This document shows, piece after piece, positions 9,871-20,422 of a stretch of DNA of 64,000 nucleotides. The stretch covers positions 186,001 through 250,000 of the forward strand of contig JAJKFH010000755.1 in assembly GCA_023333565.1 (NCBI GenBank), in the 5' to 3' direction. The notes beneath the pieces are model-generated. The model saw nothing but the letters and a program-made list of their open reading frames with translations, was not told the DNA's origin and searched no databases. A program made the translations under genes and the position numbers. The DNA comes from Puffinus mauretanicus (lineage: Eukaryota; Chordata; Aves; Procellariiformes; Procellariidae). The first letter of the stretch is position 1. Each line of letters starts with the position of its first letter.

Positions 9871-11343
9871 CTAGTCCTGGTCATCATATTCACTACCCAC
9901 TTCTTGTAAGTACAAATCAGAAGTCCCTTTATTGAGGTCAGAAGTGGAATCAGCCCTTCTACTCTGTCTGGGGAACTGCTCACTGGAGACTGGGGCAGCA
10001 GTTTTCCTGGAAGAACCCACTTTTGTGGTTGTTTTTCCTTGCAACTCACATACCTGTGCCTCTAGGGCTGAGGTAGATTTTCCATCCCACTTCCTCATGG
10101 CCTCTCCATGGTCACGCAAGTAAAACCACAGGGTGCCCCAGGGGTGTGTACCTTCTATATCCTCTCTCTTGAGCAGAAGAACGCTGGCTCCTAATGGCTG
10201 AGATACTGGACCATACAGGTGGGGAGTAGGACATATCGTCTTTGAGTTGCTGGACATCCCGAGACAGTTTCTCCACAGCCGAGACACAGGCCTGTAGGCA
10301 GGAGGAGAGACTTTCTTCATATTGCCGGAGTTGGCCAGCCAATTCATCCACTGTTTGTTCCTCTCCGTCTCTCCAGGTCATTACTGCCAGTGAGTTGGCA
10401 TGCGATGCTGGTGCGCTCCGTACAAACTTCCGCCGGGTTGGGTGCATTTGACTTCATCTGGATCTTTGGATAACTGCTTGTTGTCCAGGTCATCATAAAC
10501 CTCCAGCACAGCTAATTCCCTTAGGTACTGGATACCTCTCTCCATGGTGGTCCACTTGCCCGGGTGACATATAACGTCTTCCTTGAAAGGATACCTTTCC
10601 TTCACACCTGACAGCAGTCACCTCCAGAGGCTGAGGACTTGTGCCCCTTGTCCAATTGCTTTGTCAATGCCCCCTTCCCTAGAAAGGGATCCCAGCTGCT
10701 TGGCTTCCCTACCCTCTAATTCCAGGCTACTGGCCCCATTATCCCAGCATCGGAGCAGCCAGGTGACAATGTGCTCGCCTGGACGACGGCTGAAGTCTTT
10801 TTGCGTATCTCGCAGCTCATTCAGGGATAGGGATTGGGTGGTTACCATCTCATTTACGGGTTCTGCCTCTTCCTCCTCCTGTTGTCATGATGGCCCTGGT
10901 TCATCTTCATCCCTTACTAAATGAGCTGATTTTCTTGTGTATTTCTTCTTCTGTATAGGGGCGACTGATACCGGCACAGGTTGGTTCTCTGGTTCAGCCG
11001 CAGTGACTGTTGCTGGGGTTTGGGTAGCTGCAGTGCCTGTGATGGGGGTTGGAGTACCTGCCGTGTCTGTCGCTGGGGTTTGAGTAGCCACAGTGCCTGT
11101 TGCAGGGGTTGGAGTAGCTCGAGTGTTTGTCACAGGGGTTTGAGTAGCTGCAGTGCCTGTCATGGGGGTTTGAGTAGTCACCGTGTCTGTTGCCGGGGTT
11201 GATCTCCTGACGCTATTCCTAAATAGTTGTTTAACCCTAAACAAGACCTGAACCACATTCAGGAGACATAGCAGTATGAACATGCTTGTTTGAACATCCC
11301 AAGGATATTCAAAATTCTCAGAAACTGTTGTGGAAGGCTTCAT
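9871..11343 (-). pseudogene. gag: Broken gag of the provirus
   Basis: The ATG at 11343 opens a frame with an N-terminal hydrophobic segment (about residues 20-37), then a threonine/proline-rich repeat, then a basic patch. The frame is stopped by TGA at 10885-10887, continues to a second TGA at 10618-10620, shifts near 10440, and shifts again near 10130 before ending at 9871. The segment between the two stops looks like capsid (LNELRDTQKDF and WLLRCWDNGA stretches). A glutamine/leucine heptad-like segment near 10350-10250 may be coiled coil. Both stops are TGA. Confidence 0.8.
11010..11205 (-). repeat. 30-bp coding minisatellite inside gag
   Basis: Six to seven degenerate 30-bp units keep frame and encode ten-residue threonine/proline repeats of the TQTPxTGTxA type. 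The region lies between the hydrophobic segment and the basic patch of gag. Unit borders were judged by eye from the recurring plus-strand GGGGTTGGAGTA / GGGGTTTGAGTA box. Confidence 0.8.
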
Positions 11344-11798
11344 GAAGAGGATAGAAGAAAAAGGAGTTTCTGGAAATGTGAAAGGGAAGGTGAAGGAGTG
11401 GGGGAAAGTGTCCCCCCTGTCTCCCCCATAAATTGGTTCTCCGAGGAGAAAAGGTAAATAGTGTAATTATTAATAGTTTCCAAGAGCTGGCTCCCAAGGT
11501 ACAGAGATGATGGCAATGCTGAGTATAAATACCAGATTAGACTCACGACCAATGATTTTATCATATCATAAAACAGTGTTACACAGTGCAGCAAAATGAT
11601 AACCTTGACCCAGTTCTGAGCAGTGATAATCAGCACAACAGGTAATATATACTGCCAGCAAGGTATTACAAAACCCAACTTTGAGAGCCAATAAATCAAA
11701 ATTGTGACCAGCAACTATTAAACCAATATAATGAATGCTTATAACAAATTTTGCCTTAACACGCTTCGGTCAGATCTGTCGTTATCTCAACCCTTCGA

Positions 11799-11816
11799 GC
11801 CCCATGTTGGGCGCCA
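11799..11816 (-). other. Primer-binding site, tRNA-Lys type
   Basis: The minus strand reads TGGCGCCCAACATGGGGC starting nine bases inside the 5' LTR end. This matches the lysine tRNA (Lys1,2 type) 3' end with one mismatch as I recall it. A lysine site is typical of class II (K) elements, whereas the pol motifs here look ERVL-like. Confidence 0.75.
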
Positions 11817-11825
11817 AAAAAGGAC

Positions 11826-11973
11826 TGTTGTGGTTTAACCCGGCAGGCAGCCAAACACCACACAGCTGCTCACTCACTCCCCCCATCCCCTGGGATGGGG
11901 GAGAGAATCGAAAAAAAGAAGTAAAATTCATGGATTGAGATAAAGACAGTTTAATAGAACAGAAAAGGAAGGG

Positions 11974-12013
<40 letters not shown>

Positions 12014-12396
12014 TAACAACAACAACAATAATGACAATGGTAGAATATACAAAGTGAGTGATGCACAATGCAATTTCTCACCACCCGCTGACCAATAACC
12101 AAGCAGCAATCGCAACTTCCTGGACCACGCCTCCTATTTTTATTCTGAGCATGACATCATATGGTATGGAATACCCCACTGGCCAGTTGGGTTACTTGTC
12201 CTGGCTATGCTCCCTCCCAGCTTCTTGAGCATCTGGCAGAGCATGGGAAGCTCAAAAGTCCTTGACTAGCAGGGTACTTAACAACAACCGAAAACATCAG
12301 TTGATAACAGTGTGTTATCAACATTCTTCTCATACTAAATCCAAAACACAGCACTAGGAAGAAATTTAACTCTATCCCAGCTGAAAAACCAGAACA
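11826..12396 (-). repeat. 5' LTR of the provirus
   Basis: On its own strand it begins TGTTCTGG at 12396 and ends CCACAACA at 11826. It carries an (ATA)n-(ACA)n tract at about 11974-12037, a TATA-like AATAAAAAT on the minus strand near 12140, and a decayed CRE TGACATCA at 12152-12159. It pairs with the 3' LTR at 5720-6272. Confidence 0.93.
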
Positions 12397-12401
12397 CCCA
12401 G

Positions 12402-13222
12402 GCAAACGAGCAGGGGGGATATGGGAGGACTTTAGCTCCTGGAGTGACCCTGGGCATGAGGAAGGTCTGATGGCAGCAATCCCCAGCCCAGCAGAGAGGT
12501 TTGCAGAGGGACCACCACGGGGCAGGCCCTCTGGGGAGGGTGTGCTCAGACATGGCATCCTGCCCCGTCCCACTCCGGATAGAAGAGCCTTCAATGAGGA
12601 CCTAGAGGACCCAACAGGCATTTAAAAATAGGTTGGAGCTGAACTCCTTGGACTTGGGAGACCTCAGCCAGGGTGTTTCCAATGGCATCTACCAGGAGAT
12701 GCTTCATCCTACAGATAGACTAGATACAAGGTGCAACAAACCCCTTTTATTTATAGTATTGAAGTTCAGCTCTCATAAACCTCTGACTTTCCCTGGCATG
12801 TTCTCCCCTGCAGCCCAGCCTGGGGGGCAGGGGAGTGGGCAGCTCTGCTGCCTGCTAGAGGGCATGGTGGCTGCATGTTCTGGTGCAATGAGTGCCTCCA
12901 GGCGTGGGGACCACAGTCCTTGCAAAGCCCCAGGCTGTGCTCTCTGAGATGCTTATGATGTTTGTTCCATTTCTGGCACTGACTCTCTGGTAAATGCCAG
13001 ATTCCCTGGAAAATGTGGGGCCAGAAGCAGCCTGGAAATCCCAAGTGCCAGGGATTTAATGGCAATTATTTTACATCTTGTTGTCCAACAACGGCTCAGT
13101 CCAGCCAGGAGACTTTGCTGGGAGCTGTGGTGGACAGAGGAGGTAAAACCTGCAGCAGCACAACTCAGGGGCCATACAGCCACAGCTCTTCCAGTGCGTG
13201 TGAAGAAGCTCTATGACAACAC
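12402..13222. other. Spacer between provirus and solo LTR, nothing recognised
   Basis: Short overlapping frames only, with no splice-supported exon, RNA gene or recognised repeat. It belongs to the intergenic region between convergent DUOXA1 and DUOXA2. Confidence 0.6.
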
Positions 13223-13227
13223 GTAGT

Positions 13228-13803
13228 TGTGAGGGATTGAAACATTTGTACTTCAAAGAATCCTAACATTTGTCTCAAGGATTGCTTATCTAAGAAGAGC
13301 CGCTGCAAAGTGTGAGAAACTGAACTATAAAACATTTGTCTCAAAGATAAGAGCAGCTGCAAGGCCACGGAGGCCTCCGGTTTGCAGGGGACGCCTCTGA
13401 GCAAGGCTCCGTGTTGTCTAGGAATGTGGCAACGTGCCGTTGCCATGGAAACTGCAGCCCTCGAACAGGAATAAAGGGGACTGACAAGACGACCCCCGGG
13501 GGGATCGCCCACCGCCGACCCTGGAGCTCATCGCCCACCGCTGACCCCGCCGCGACTGCCCACTGCCGAAACACCGACAGACTTGGACTCCCGAGACGTC
13601 GCGGATCCATGGTGGTGACTGTTCTTGCAACTCTATCCCGAATGCTTGCTTGGTTTCTGTCTTTGTTCTGATCAATCCTATCGCTACTAACTTTTACTTT
13701 TGATAGCAGAAGTTGTTTAGGACATATGGCATTTGACCTCGTTTGTGTCTTAATCTCGCTCTTGGGATGATATCGAAACCTCCCCTGACATTGCATCGGG
13801 ACA
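13228..13803 (+). mobile_element. Solo LTR of a second, unrelated family
   Basis: The element begins TGTGAGGG and ends ATCGGGACA. It is flanked by a perfect 5-bp duplication GTAGT (13223-13227 and 13804-13808). It has a TATA box in ACTATAAAACAT near 13325 and AATAAA at about 13473-13478, which together give the plus orientation. A GC-rich segment (about 13490-13610) follows the poly(A) signal. It has no visible similarity to the ERVL-like LTRs in the window. Family unknown to me. Confidence 0.82.
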
Positions 13804-13808
13804 GTAGT

Positions 13809-15239
13809 GAGGCAAAATAATCATCCCTGAGCAATGGCCCTCGTGTGTGCACCTCCCTGTGGTGGCAAGGGAAGAAGTCCTCCACCTGCAAATCTCCTTG
13901 CCAGCCCTTGTGACACAGCCAGTCCCTGTTGTCGTGTCCCCCTGCTCTGCATGAGACACAATGCATGAAGGGGTCTCTGCATCCCCCATCATGTCATTGC
14001 CACTGCTCAGCTGGCCCCATGCAAGCCCTGCTGCAGAAATCCCAGCCATCCTGTGTTTGCTGGGAAGTGGGCAAGACACACAGACACACGCTTCAAACAG
14101 ATTGAATTTTGTATATGTTTTGTTTATTTGGGTTCATGCCCCTGTATGTCTGATGCAACAGGCCAAAGCTTTTCTTCTGGTGAGGATGCTACTGTGGGGG
14201 AATCATGCCTAAAAGCAGGAGATGAGGCTGGACAGTGCCAGATGTGGTGGCAGAAAGGATGGGAAACCCCCCAGCCTCCTGTGCTTTCAGGGCATGGGAT
14301 CTGTCCCACACCATCCCCAATGACTTGTGGACGGTTGTAGCATCTTCACGCTATGCTTCCGAACCTGACATATCTGGATGCATGAAAGGCTGGAGAAAGG
14401 ATCCTCCTTCTCCTGAGGGAGTTTTGTTGGTTTAATCTTATGGCTTTTGTCCTGCCACTCAGCTAGTTAAAGTCCTTTTGAGGGTCTCCTACATCCCTAC
14501 GGCGTGCTGCTCCCCACAAGGGTTTCTCAAAGACTCACCCTCACCCATGTCAATGAGCCTCGTCCTGCCTTGGGGGCACCTCTGCCAGGGCAGCTTCCCC
14601 CATGGGAAGGATGCGTCTGCTGGGGGCTCGCAAGCAGTCGCCTGCAGATAAGCCTCACAGTCCCCCCCAAAAATGCCCAAAGTGTTTCAAAGGAATGGGT
14701 TTTTAATAAAATTTTATTGAAAATAATAATTCTTGCCCATAACAAATCACATTAGTGGAACACAAATATCATGTGAAAGAAATAAGTAACTTAACAGCGA
14801 GGGTCTTTTCTCAGAAAGAAAAGAGCCAAAATACTGAAATTATGTCCTTTACAATTAATTGAACTGAAGCTGCCCAGGTCTCCAGCATTCAGATATGGCG
14901 ATCTCCTTGTGCCAGCCCATGGAGACTTCATCAGACCAGTGGGTTTGGTGCCAGAGCCCATCTCGTGTTTGTAATAACGCAGCTTGATGCACTTTATTGC
15001 TCACCTTGGCTGGGTCTGACTCCTGGCCTCAGGCTTGCGGGTCGTGGCGAGCCCAGCCAGCCCAAGTGTGCTCCAGCTGGACGGGGGTAACTTCATTCTT
15101 CCCTCTCCTTCCTTTCCTGTGGCATCTTTTACTCCACGCGAGGCTATAAGTCTTACCCAATAAAGCCCAAGTTTGAAAGTGAAAATAATCACATCACCAC
15201 ATTCCCCGCCGGAAAACTCCATTGCATGTTTACTCAGTC
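13809..15239. other. Intergenic sequence 3' of DUOXA2, no gene seen
   Basis: This lies between the solo LTR and the inferred DUOXA2 transcript end. Minus-strand AATAAA hexamers occur near 14711 and 14993, so longer DUOXA2 transcripts are possible. Frames here are short and overlap in all phases. Confidence 0.5.
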
Positions 15240-15245
15240 TTTATT
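15240..15245 (-). terminator. DUOXA2: Polyadenylation signal, DUOXA2 (inferred)
   Basis: TTTATT on the plus strand is AATAAA on the DUOXA2 strand. It is the first good hexamer after the stop codon and would give a 3' UTR of about 535 nt. Confidence 0.55.
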
Positions 15246-15779
15246 CCTGGAGCAGCTTTTTTACTCTAGCTTGTGCAGCATCCAGCCTGATGGAGTTTGG
15301 GTCTGTGTTTGGCTTTCCCAGGTACGCCTAAAGGTCTACACTGAACGTCAGTGCCTGAGAAAGAAATGAGCAGGTTCAATCACCGGCTTTTGGAGTCGCA
15401 GGTGCTCCCCGTGAGAAATGTCACCAGTGAGCTCAGTTTCTGACGTGGGAACTGGCCATCGGAGACGCACTGCACCAAGCTGTGCCAGGGCATGGAGCAG
15501 GAAGGGCATTTCTCCTGGGACAGAGATCCCCAGGGGAGCGTGCAGCTCAAGTCGCCGGAGCTGTGAGCTGCTCCGATCGCAGCCTGCCCTTTTCCAGAGG
15601 GCATGGTCAGGGAGATACAATCTGCAAAGGTACTTCTCGGCAAGTGCCCATCCCAACGTGGACTCGTGCACTCTTCAAAGGCAGTTGGATGCGGAAATGG
15701 GTCTCTGGGGACATCAAGAAGGGTTTGTGCTCTGCCCTTTCGGGTCCACCTTCAGGGAAGGAGTGGGAAAAACTTTCTT

Positions 15780-18700
15780 CTAGATGCTGTTGGGGTTGAG
15801 TTTGGAGGGCTGAAAAGGAGACAGTCCTTTGTTCACAAAATGAGGGTTGACGTACACTTCAGTCATCTCCTGGTACTCCTCTGCTTTGCCCTCACGGAGA
15901 TCAAAGAAAGTTTTCAGTAGGTCCAAGTTGAAGTAGTGCAGTGCAACAACAGTGATCCCAGCCACAAAACAGAGCAAGCCTGGAAGACAACGTGCTCTCT
16001 GAGAGCATTGCTGTAAACACCAGCACACTTCCCACCCCACACCCCTCCTCTGATGGCCCCCTGCCAGGGGACAATGCTTTCTCTTATGGAAGATGGCCTT
16101 CTACTGTATGAGGTGGCTTCAGCTGCTGTGCTGAGCATCTTAAAACACAGGCATGGGTCTTAAAACCCAGGCAAGTGATCCCCATCTCCCTGCATTACTG
16201 CACCACAGGGACTAAAAATCCCTCCATTACCCTTGAGACGGGGATGGTGCTCCCACTTCTGCCAGTCCTCTCCGCATCTCTGCCAGGACCTGCTTTGCCA
16301 AGACACAGGCTGGGGCTGTGGTGGGCTGCACTCCCTGAGCTCTCTCACCTGCACTTCTGGGGGGAAAGCACTGGGAATCCTGCATACCCAGAGGGACAAG
16401 GTGGTGTGCCCCGATGTAGCTTGGTGTCCTTACCAATTGCTAGCGTGAGCCAGAAAGATCCCCCATAGCCTGTGCGCAGGATTGTGGTCCCAAACTGGAT
16501 CGGACACATCAGGGAGTTCCTCACAGTGGAGAACGAGAGCAACGAAAAGATCATGAAGGCCCCTGTGACCAGCAGCATGTAGCCTCCATAGACTAGGACA
16601 GGCATGGAGAAGAGGATGTTGGAGATGAGCCAAGCACAAAAGGCCACCCTAGAGACAAGAGAAGACCAATGGATGAGTTGTGCAAGTGCCGCGGACACTC
16701 TATGTGAGGATTTCCATGTGGGAGGAGGAATCTAGGGTCCAGGTTGCATTGTATGAGGCCAAGAAGCTCTGTGGCCAGGCTGGAGTGACCCCTGGCCTCC
16801 AGGCTGAGCAAGCAGATGTGCAATGCTCACACTGCTACATCCAGAAGGCAGAAGCGCGGATTTCCTCTTCCCGTTGCTCAGCCCACAGACCGTACCAGCC
16901 TCAAGGAGGCCGTGGCAGCCCGCTCAGTGTATCTAGACTATCTCAGCTCCCTGCCCGTCCACTTGTGGGGCAGTGCAGACCCCAGAGAGCAGCACACAGG
17001 GCTGGGATAATTGCAGAAGCAGGCATTAGTCATTTGCAGCAGCTTTGAACTTGTCTCAGGAGCTCGGTGACAGAGGAAGCTTTCAGCTATGGACGAGGAG
17101 CTCTTGCTCCATGGTACCACCAGGCCCCTCTCCCGGCTCCTTCATCCCTGCTCTCCCCCCCAGTGCAGGGGGAACAGCGCTGCAATTGTCCTTGCCCTCC
17201 ACAACCCATGGTAGAGGGGAGCATCTCCTGACAGCCATGGACCACTCTCCCTCAGTGCAGAGGAGCAGTAACATGTCACTGCCCAGCAGATCCAACTAAA
17301 GAGTTGAGATCAACCCCACAATAACAGCATCATCAGCTTCTCCTCATCTGGTCCCACTCCCAAACATTAAATACCCTCACAGGTGGGGATGGGAGAATTC
17401 TGCACATGCCCATGGGCCTCTCTGGGCCACCGAGAACAGCAGCTCCAACTGCCTCCATAGGGATGGACCCCTGCCATCATCACCACATCACGGCAGGGAT
17501 CTGTACCACGTTCCTCCCTCCTGTGCCCAGCCCCAGTGAAGCTGACCAGCAGAGAGAACTAGGACATCCCTCTTATCTGCTCACCCCAAGGTGCCTACAG
17601 GGTTGACCGCAGACCTTGCAGAGGCTTTCCTCCTGGGAAGGGCAGCAGAGCCTTTCCCACGTCCTTGTGTCTCCCCTGCCTGAGAGAAAGGCTCACCAGA
17701 GAGTGGCTGATGCGTAGTGGCCTGAGATGCGGTACTGCCTGTGCATGCCACAGGGGCTTTGTGTGGTGAACTTCTCCGCCACATAGAGGATGGGGCTGGG
17801 CAGCCCCTTCTCCAGGCCTTCACCATAGCTGTGGTCATAGTCTGCACCGAAGCTCCAGGGAAAGTGCTCGTTGTAGTTGATGGTCTCGTTGACCTGATTC
17901 ACTGGGTTTCCTGCCGGAGGGAGAAGACTGAGGTCCTGCTGTGTCCCAGCAGCCTGGGCGCTGCCAGCCAGGAGCACGGGCACCCCAGGGACAGCAGGGT
18001 CCCAGGAGCCTCCACGCAGACCAAGACCACCCACAGAGCACTTGGAGACCTCCCAGGGCCATGGCCACTCCAGAGCTGCAGACAGGGACATCAGACTCAC
18101 CCATGAGCGTGACATTCACCCCCGCCAGGCCGACATGCAGCCCGATGTCCACGTTCACCAGGGCACAGCTGAAGGACTTGTAGGAGGTGTTTGTCTTCAC
18201 CCAGCCGGTCTCCCAGTCCCCCGTGAACTGGACAACTGCCAGGAAAAGTAAAGCTTGGGTTAAAGAGGGGCTGGTCTCAGGCTTTGCTGTGCTCAAGGGG
18301 GATCACAGGCGAGCACAAACGGCGGCGCTCCCACCGTGTCCCTGCAAGGGAGTGTAAGGAGGGCAGAGGAGCTGACTCAGCCACCAGGACGTGCCTCAAC
18401 CAGCCCCCACGCCCTGGCAGAGCTCATGTCCTCCTCTCGCTGAGCATCCACTCCCTCAGTCCGGGAGTCGGGGAGCTCAGATCCCCAGGGACAAACCCCG
18501 TGACCTGATTCCTCCTTGGACATCCTCTCCAGGACTTCCCTGCAAGCTCCCCACCATGGCAAGCACCACAGCCCCCAGGGACAGGGCTCGGAAATGAGCC
18601 CGTTCCTCAGCCTCAGGAACCGGGGTGAGTTTCATTGCCAAATATTAAGCTCCCTAGATCGCACTATCAGTGAATAGTGAAGATCACTGTCAAACGGAGG

Positions 18701-20422
18701 CGGTGGAGAGGGGTGGCAAGTGCCGTCACAGCTCTGACAGTCATTTCAGCTGGGGGAAAAATGTGAAACATTTCTGGTATATGTTTTTGGGAACAAAGTA
18801 TCCTTTTCTGAAACACTTTGACTTTGCAGTGGGCTTAATTTTCTGGTGCCGAGACGGGCTGAAAGTGAAGGTGATGATTTGATCTCAGGCTGAACAAGAC
18901 CTTTTAAACCTGCCCGAAAATAAGTTGAGCTGCTGAATCAACTTGTGAGGGCACTGATCCAGTAGCAGCTCTGCAGGAGCATTTTCTAGCTGCAGGGTCA
19001 AGTGTGCCCTGCTGCCGCCAGACAGAAACCCTGACGCTGCCTTTAAAATAACTAATTCCTCCTGTGTGCCCAAGCAGCACCCGGCTGCATCCTTGTAAGG
19101 AGAGCAGCGCTGGATGGCTCTCCAGGGCTGGGCTGGTTAAGGCTGTGGAGCAAGCCCTGATCTCCACCCCTCTGCCATCTCCATCCTGGCACCATGTTCC
19201 CGGGCAGCTCTGGTGGCATCTCCCGGCACCTGGACACCCCCAGGTGGAGGGTGACCACCGCATGCTGGACTGGCCCGTGTGTCAGCCAGCAGAGTCCCAC
19301 AGCTGGTCACAGCCTGGATATCTACTTCTATCGCCTGGTTGAATCGGGGGTTGAGTCATTTAGGTTGTGCTTCATCATCCCTCTCCAAGCAGTCTTGTAA
19401 TCCGCCCTGTCCTTCGCAGCAGGAGAGTTTCTTTGATTTAGGGTCAGGGCTGGTTGCTCTCCCCATATGGCATCTTCTATCCCCTCGGTACATCTTTCGC
19501 TTACATGTCCTGTCGCCCTGTCCGAGTTGGAAATCCCACAGCCTCTCCCATTTACTACAGAAGATTTCCTGGTTTCTGCTAAATCAAATCCCCTCCTTCT
19601 CCTCCTGCCTTGCTCTTTGGAAGGTCTTTACCCCACCACCGCAATTCTGCCCTGCCTGTGTTCTATTTCGACCTGCTCTCTCCACGTCACTGCAAGGCTC
19701 CTATCATCCTCCAGACGTGCCTGGCCACAGTCCGAGCGGCTCAGCCATGCTCCCTCGGCAGCGGGCAGCTCAGGAGGGCTTGCACGGCCGGAGGAACGTG
19801 GGGCTGTGCAGCCCACAGGAGCTGGGGCTGTTCGACCTCCGTGGTGCAGTTACAGCCAGCAAAGCTCCCTCTCGATTCAGAAGTGACCACGGGCACCTCC
19901 AGGTGCTCTCAGCCCCCACGCCAGGGATGGGGAAGCCCTTTTGGAAGCTGCGTGACTGCTTTGCAGAGCAGAGGTCGGGCAGACCCTGCAGCCAGCCTCA
20001 GCCAGGCCACGGCTGTTGACCACCACCTCGCATTTCCCAGACACACACCCTGCCCTCTGAGGACTGAGCAGCACTTACCGACGATCACCACTCCCACGAC
20101 GAGGCTGAGGAGAACCCGGAGCGTCCAGTACAGCCTCTGCGAGGAGAGAAGTGGGACATCAGGCAGGGAGGAACAGCCCTGGCTGTTCTCCCTCCTCGCC
20201 CGAACCAGCTGGGAGTGTCCCAGCATCCAAAACGTGGGGAGCAGATGCTTATCCCCAGGGAGAGGGGTCACGCACCGCCCGTCCGCGGATGCCCGGGATG
20301 ATGAGCAGGAAGCTGCAAGCTATCGTTAGGAAGACCACGATCACTATGATGGTGCTGACGTCGAACACAAAGGCCTTCCTCTGCTGCGGGTAGAAGGGGT
20401 AGACGCCATCAAAGAGAGTCAT
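15780..20422 (-). CDS. DUOXA2: Dual oxidase maturation factor 2, complete
   Basis: Partner protein that carries DUOX2 out of the ER and stays with it at the membrane. Six coding exons (transcript order): 20422-20276, 20136-20079, 18235-18101, 17910-17697, 16648-16434 and 15979-15780. All have GT/AG borders and consistent phases, giving 322 residues, close to the family length of about 320. The start ATG at 20422 is chosen because the first residues (MTLFDG, then PFYPQ) match the family N-terminus, and a splice acceptor lies 17 nt upstream (exon begins 20439). Features: an N-terminal hydrophobic helix ending in PGIRG, a second helix in the 58-nt exon, a glycosylated loop with NTS, NVT and NET sequons, AEKFT and SPCG, two helices in the 215-nt exon, a final helix, and a polar tail ending in TAG at 15782-15780. 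It is divergent from DUOX2 and shares its CpG-island promoter. Exon 4 is almost identical to that of DUOXA1. Confidence 0.95.

Larger units (their letters stand above)
5720..12396 (-). mobile_element. Defective ERVL-like provirus, complete from LTR to LTR, no env
   Basis: The 6.7 kb endogenous retrovirus lies on the minus strand and is bounded by two LTRs. A perfect 5-bp duplication CCCAG (5715-5719 and 12397-12401) proves one insertion event. Order on its own strand: 5' LTR, lysine-type primer-binding site, gag, protease, reverse transcriptase/RNase H, integrase, purine tract, 3' LTR. No envelope frame is found; the 0.44 kb between integrase and the 3' LTR is AT-rich and stop-filled. The pol motifs (TVDYR, a LANAFF-type box, YIDD) are class III/ERVL-like, as is the 5-bp duplication. 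All coding regions carry stops or frameshifts, so it cannot make its proteins intact. By hand count the two LTRs differ at roughly a dozen substitutions in about 540 aligned bases plus short indels, so the insertion is fairly recent. Confidence 0.93.

Noticed and set aside
15348..15671. 107-codon minus-strand frame downstream of DUOXA2
   Set aside because: It falls within the inferred DUOXA2 3' UTR, lacks any family likeness and overlaps open frames on the other strand.
19279..20019. 246-codon plus-strand frame inside a DUOXA2 intron
   Set aside because: Several overlapping frames are open in the same GC-rich stretch, no splice or start context favours one, and the protein has no recognisable domain.
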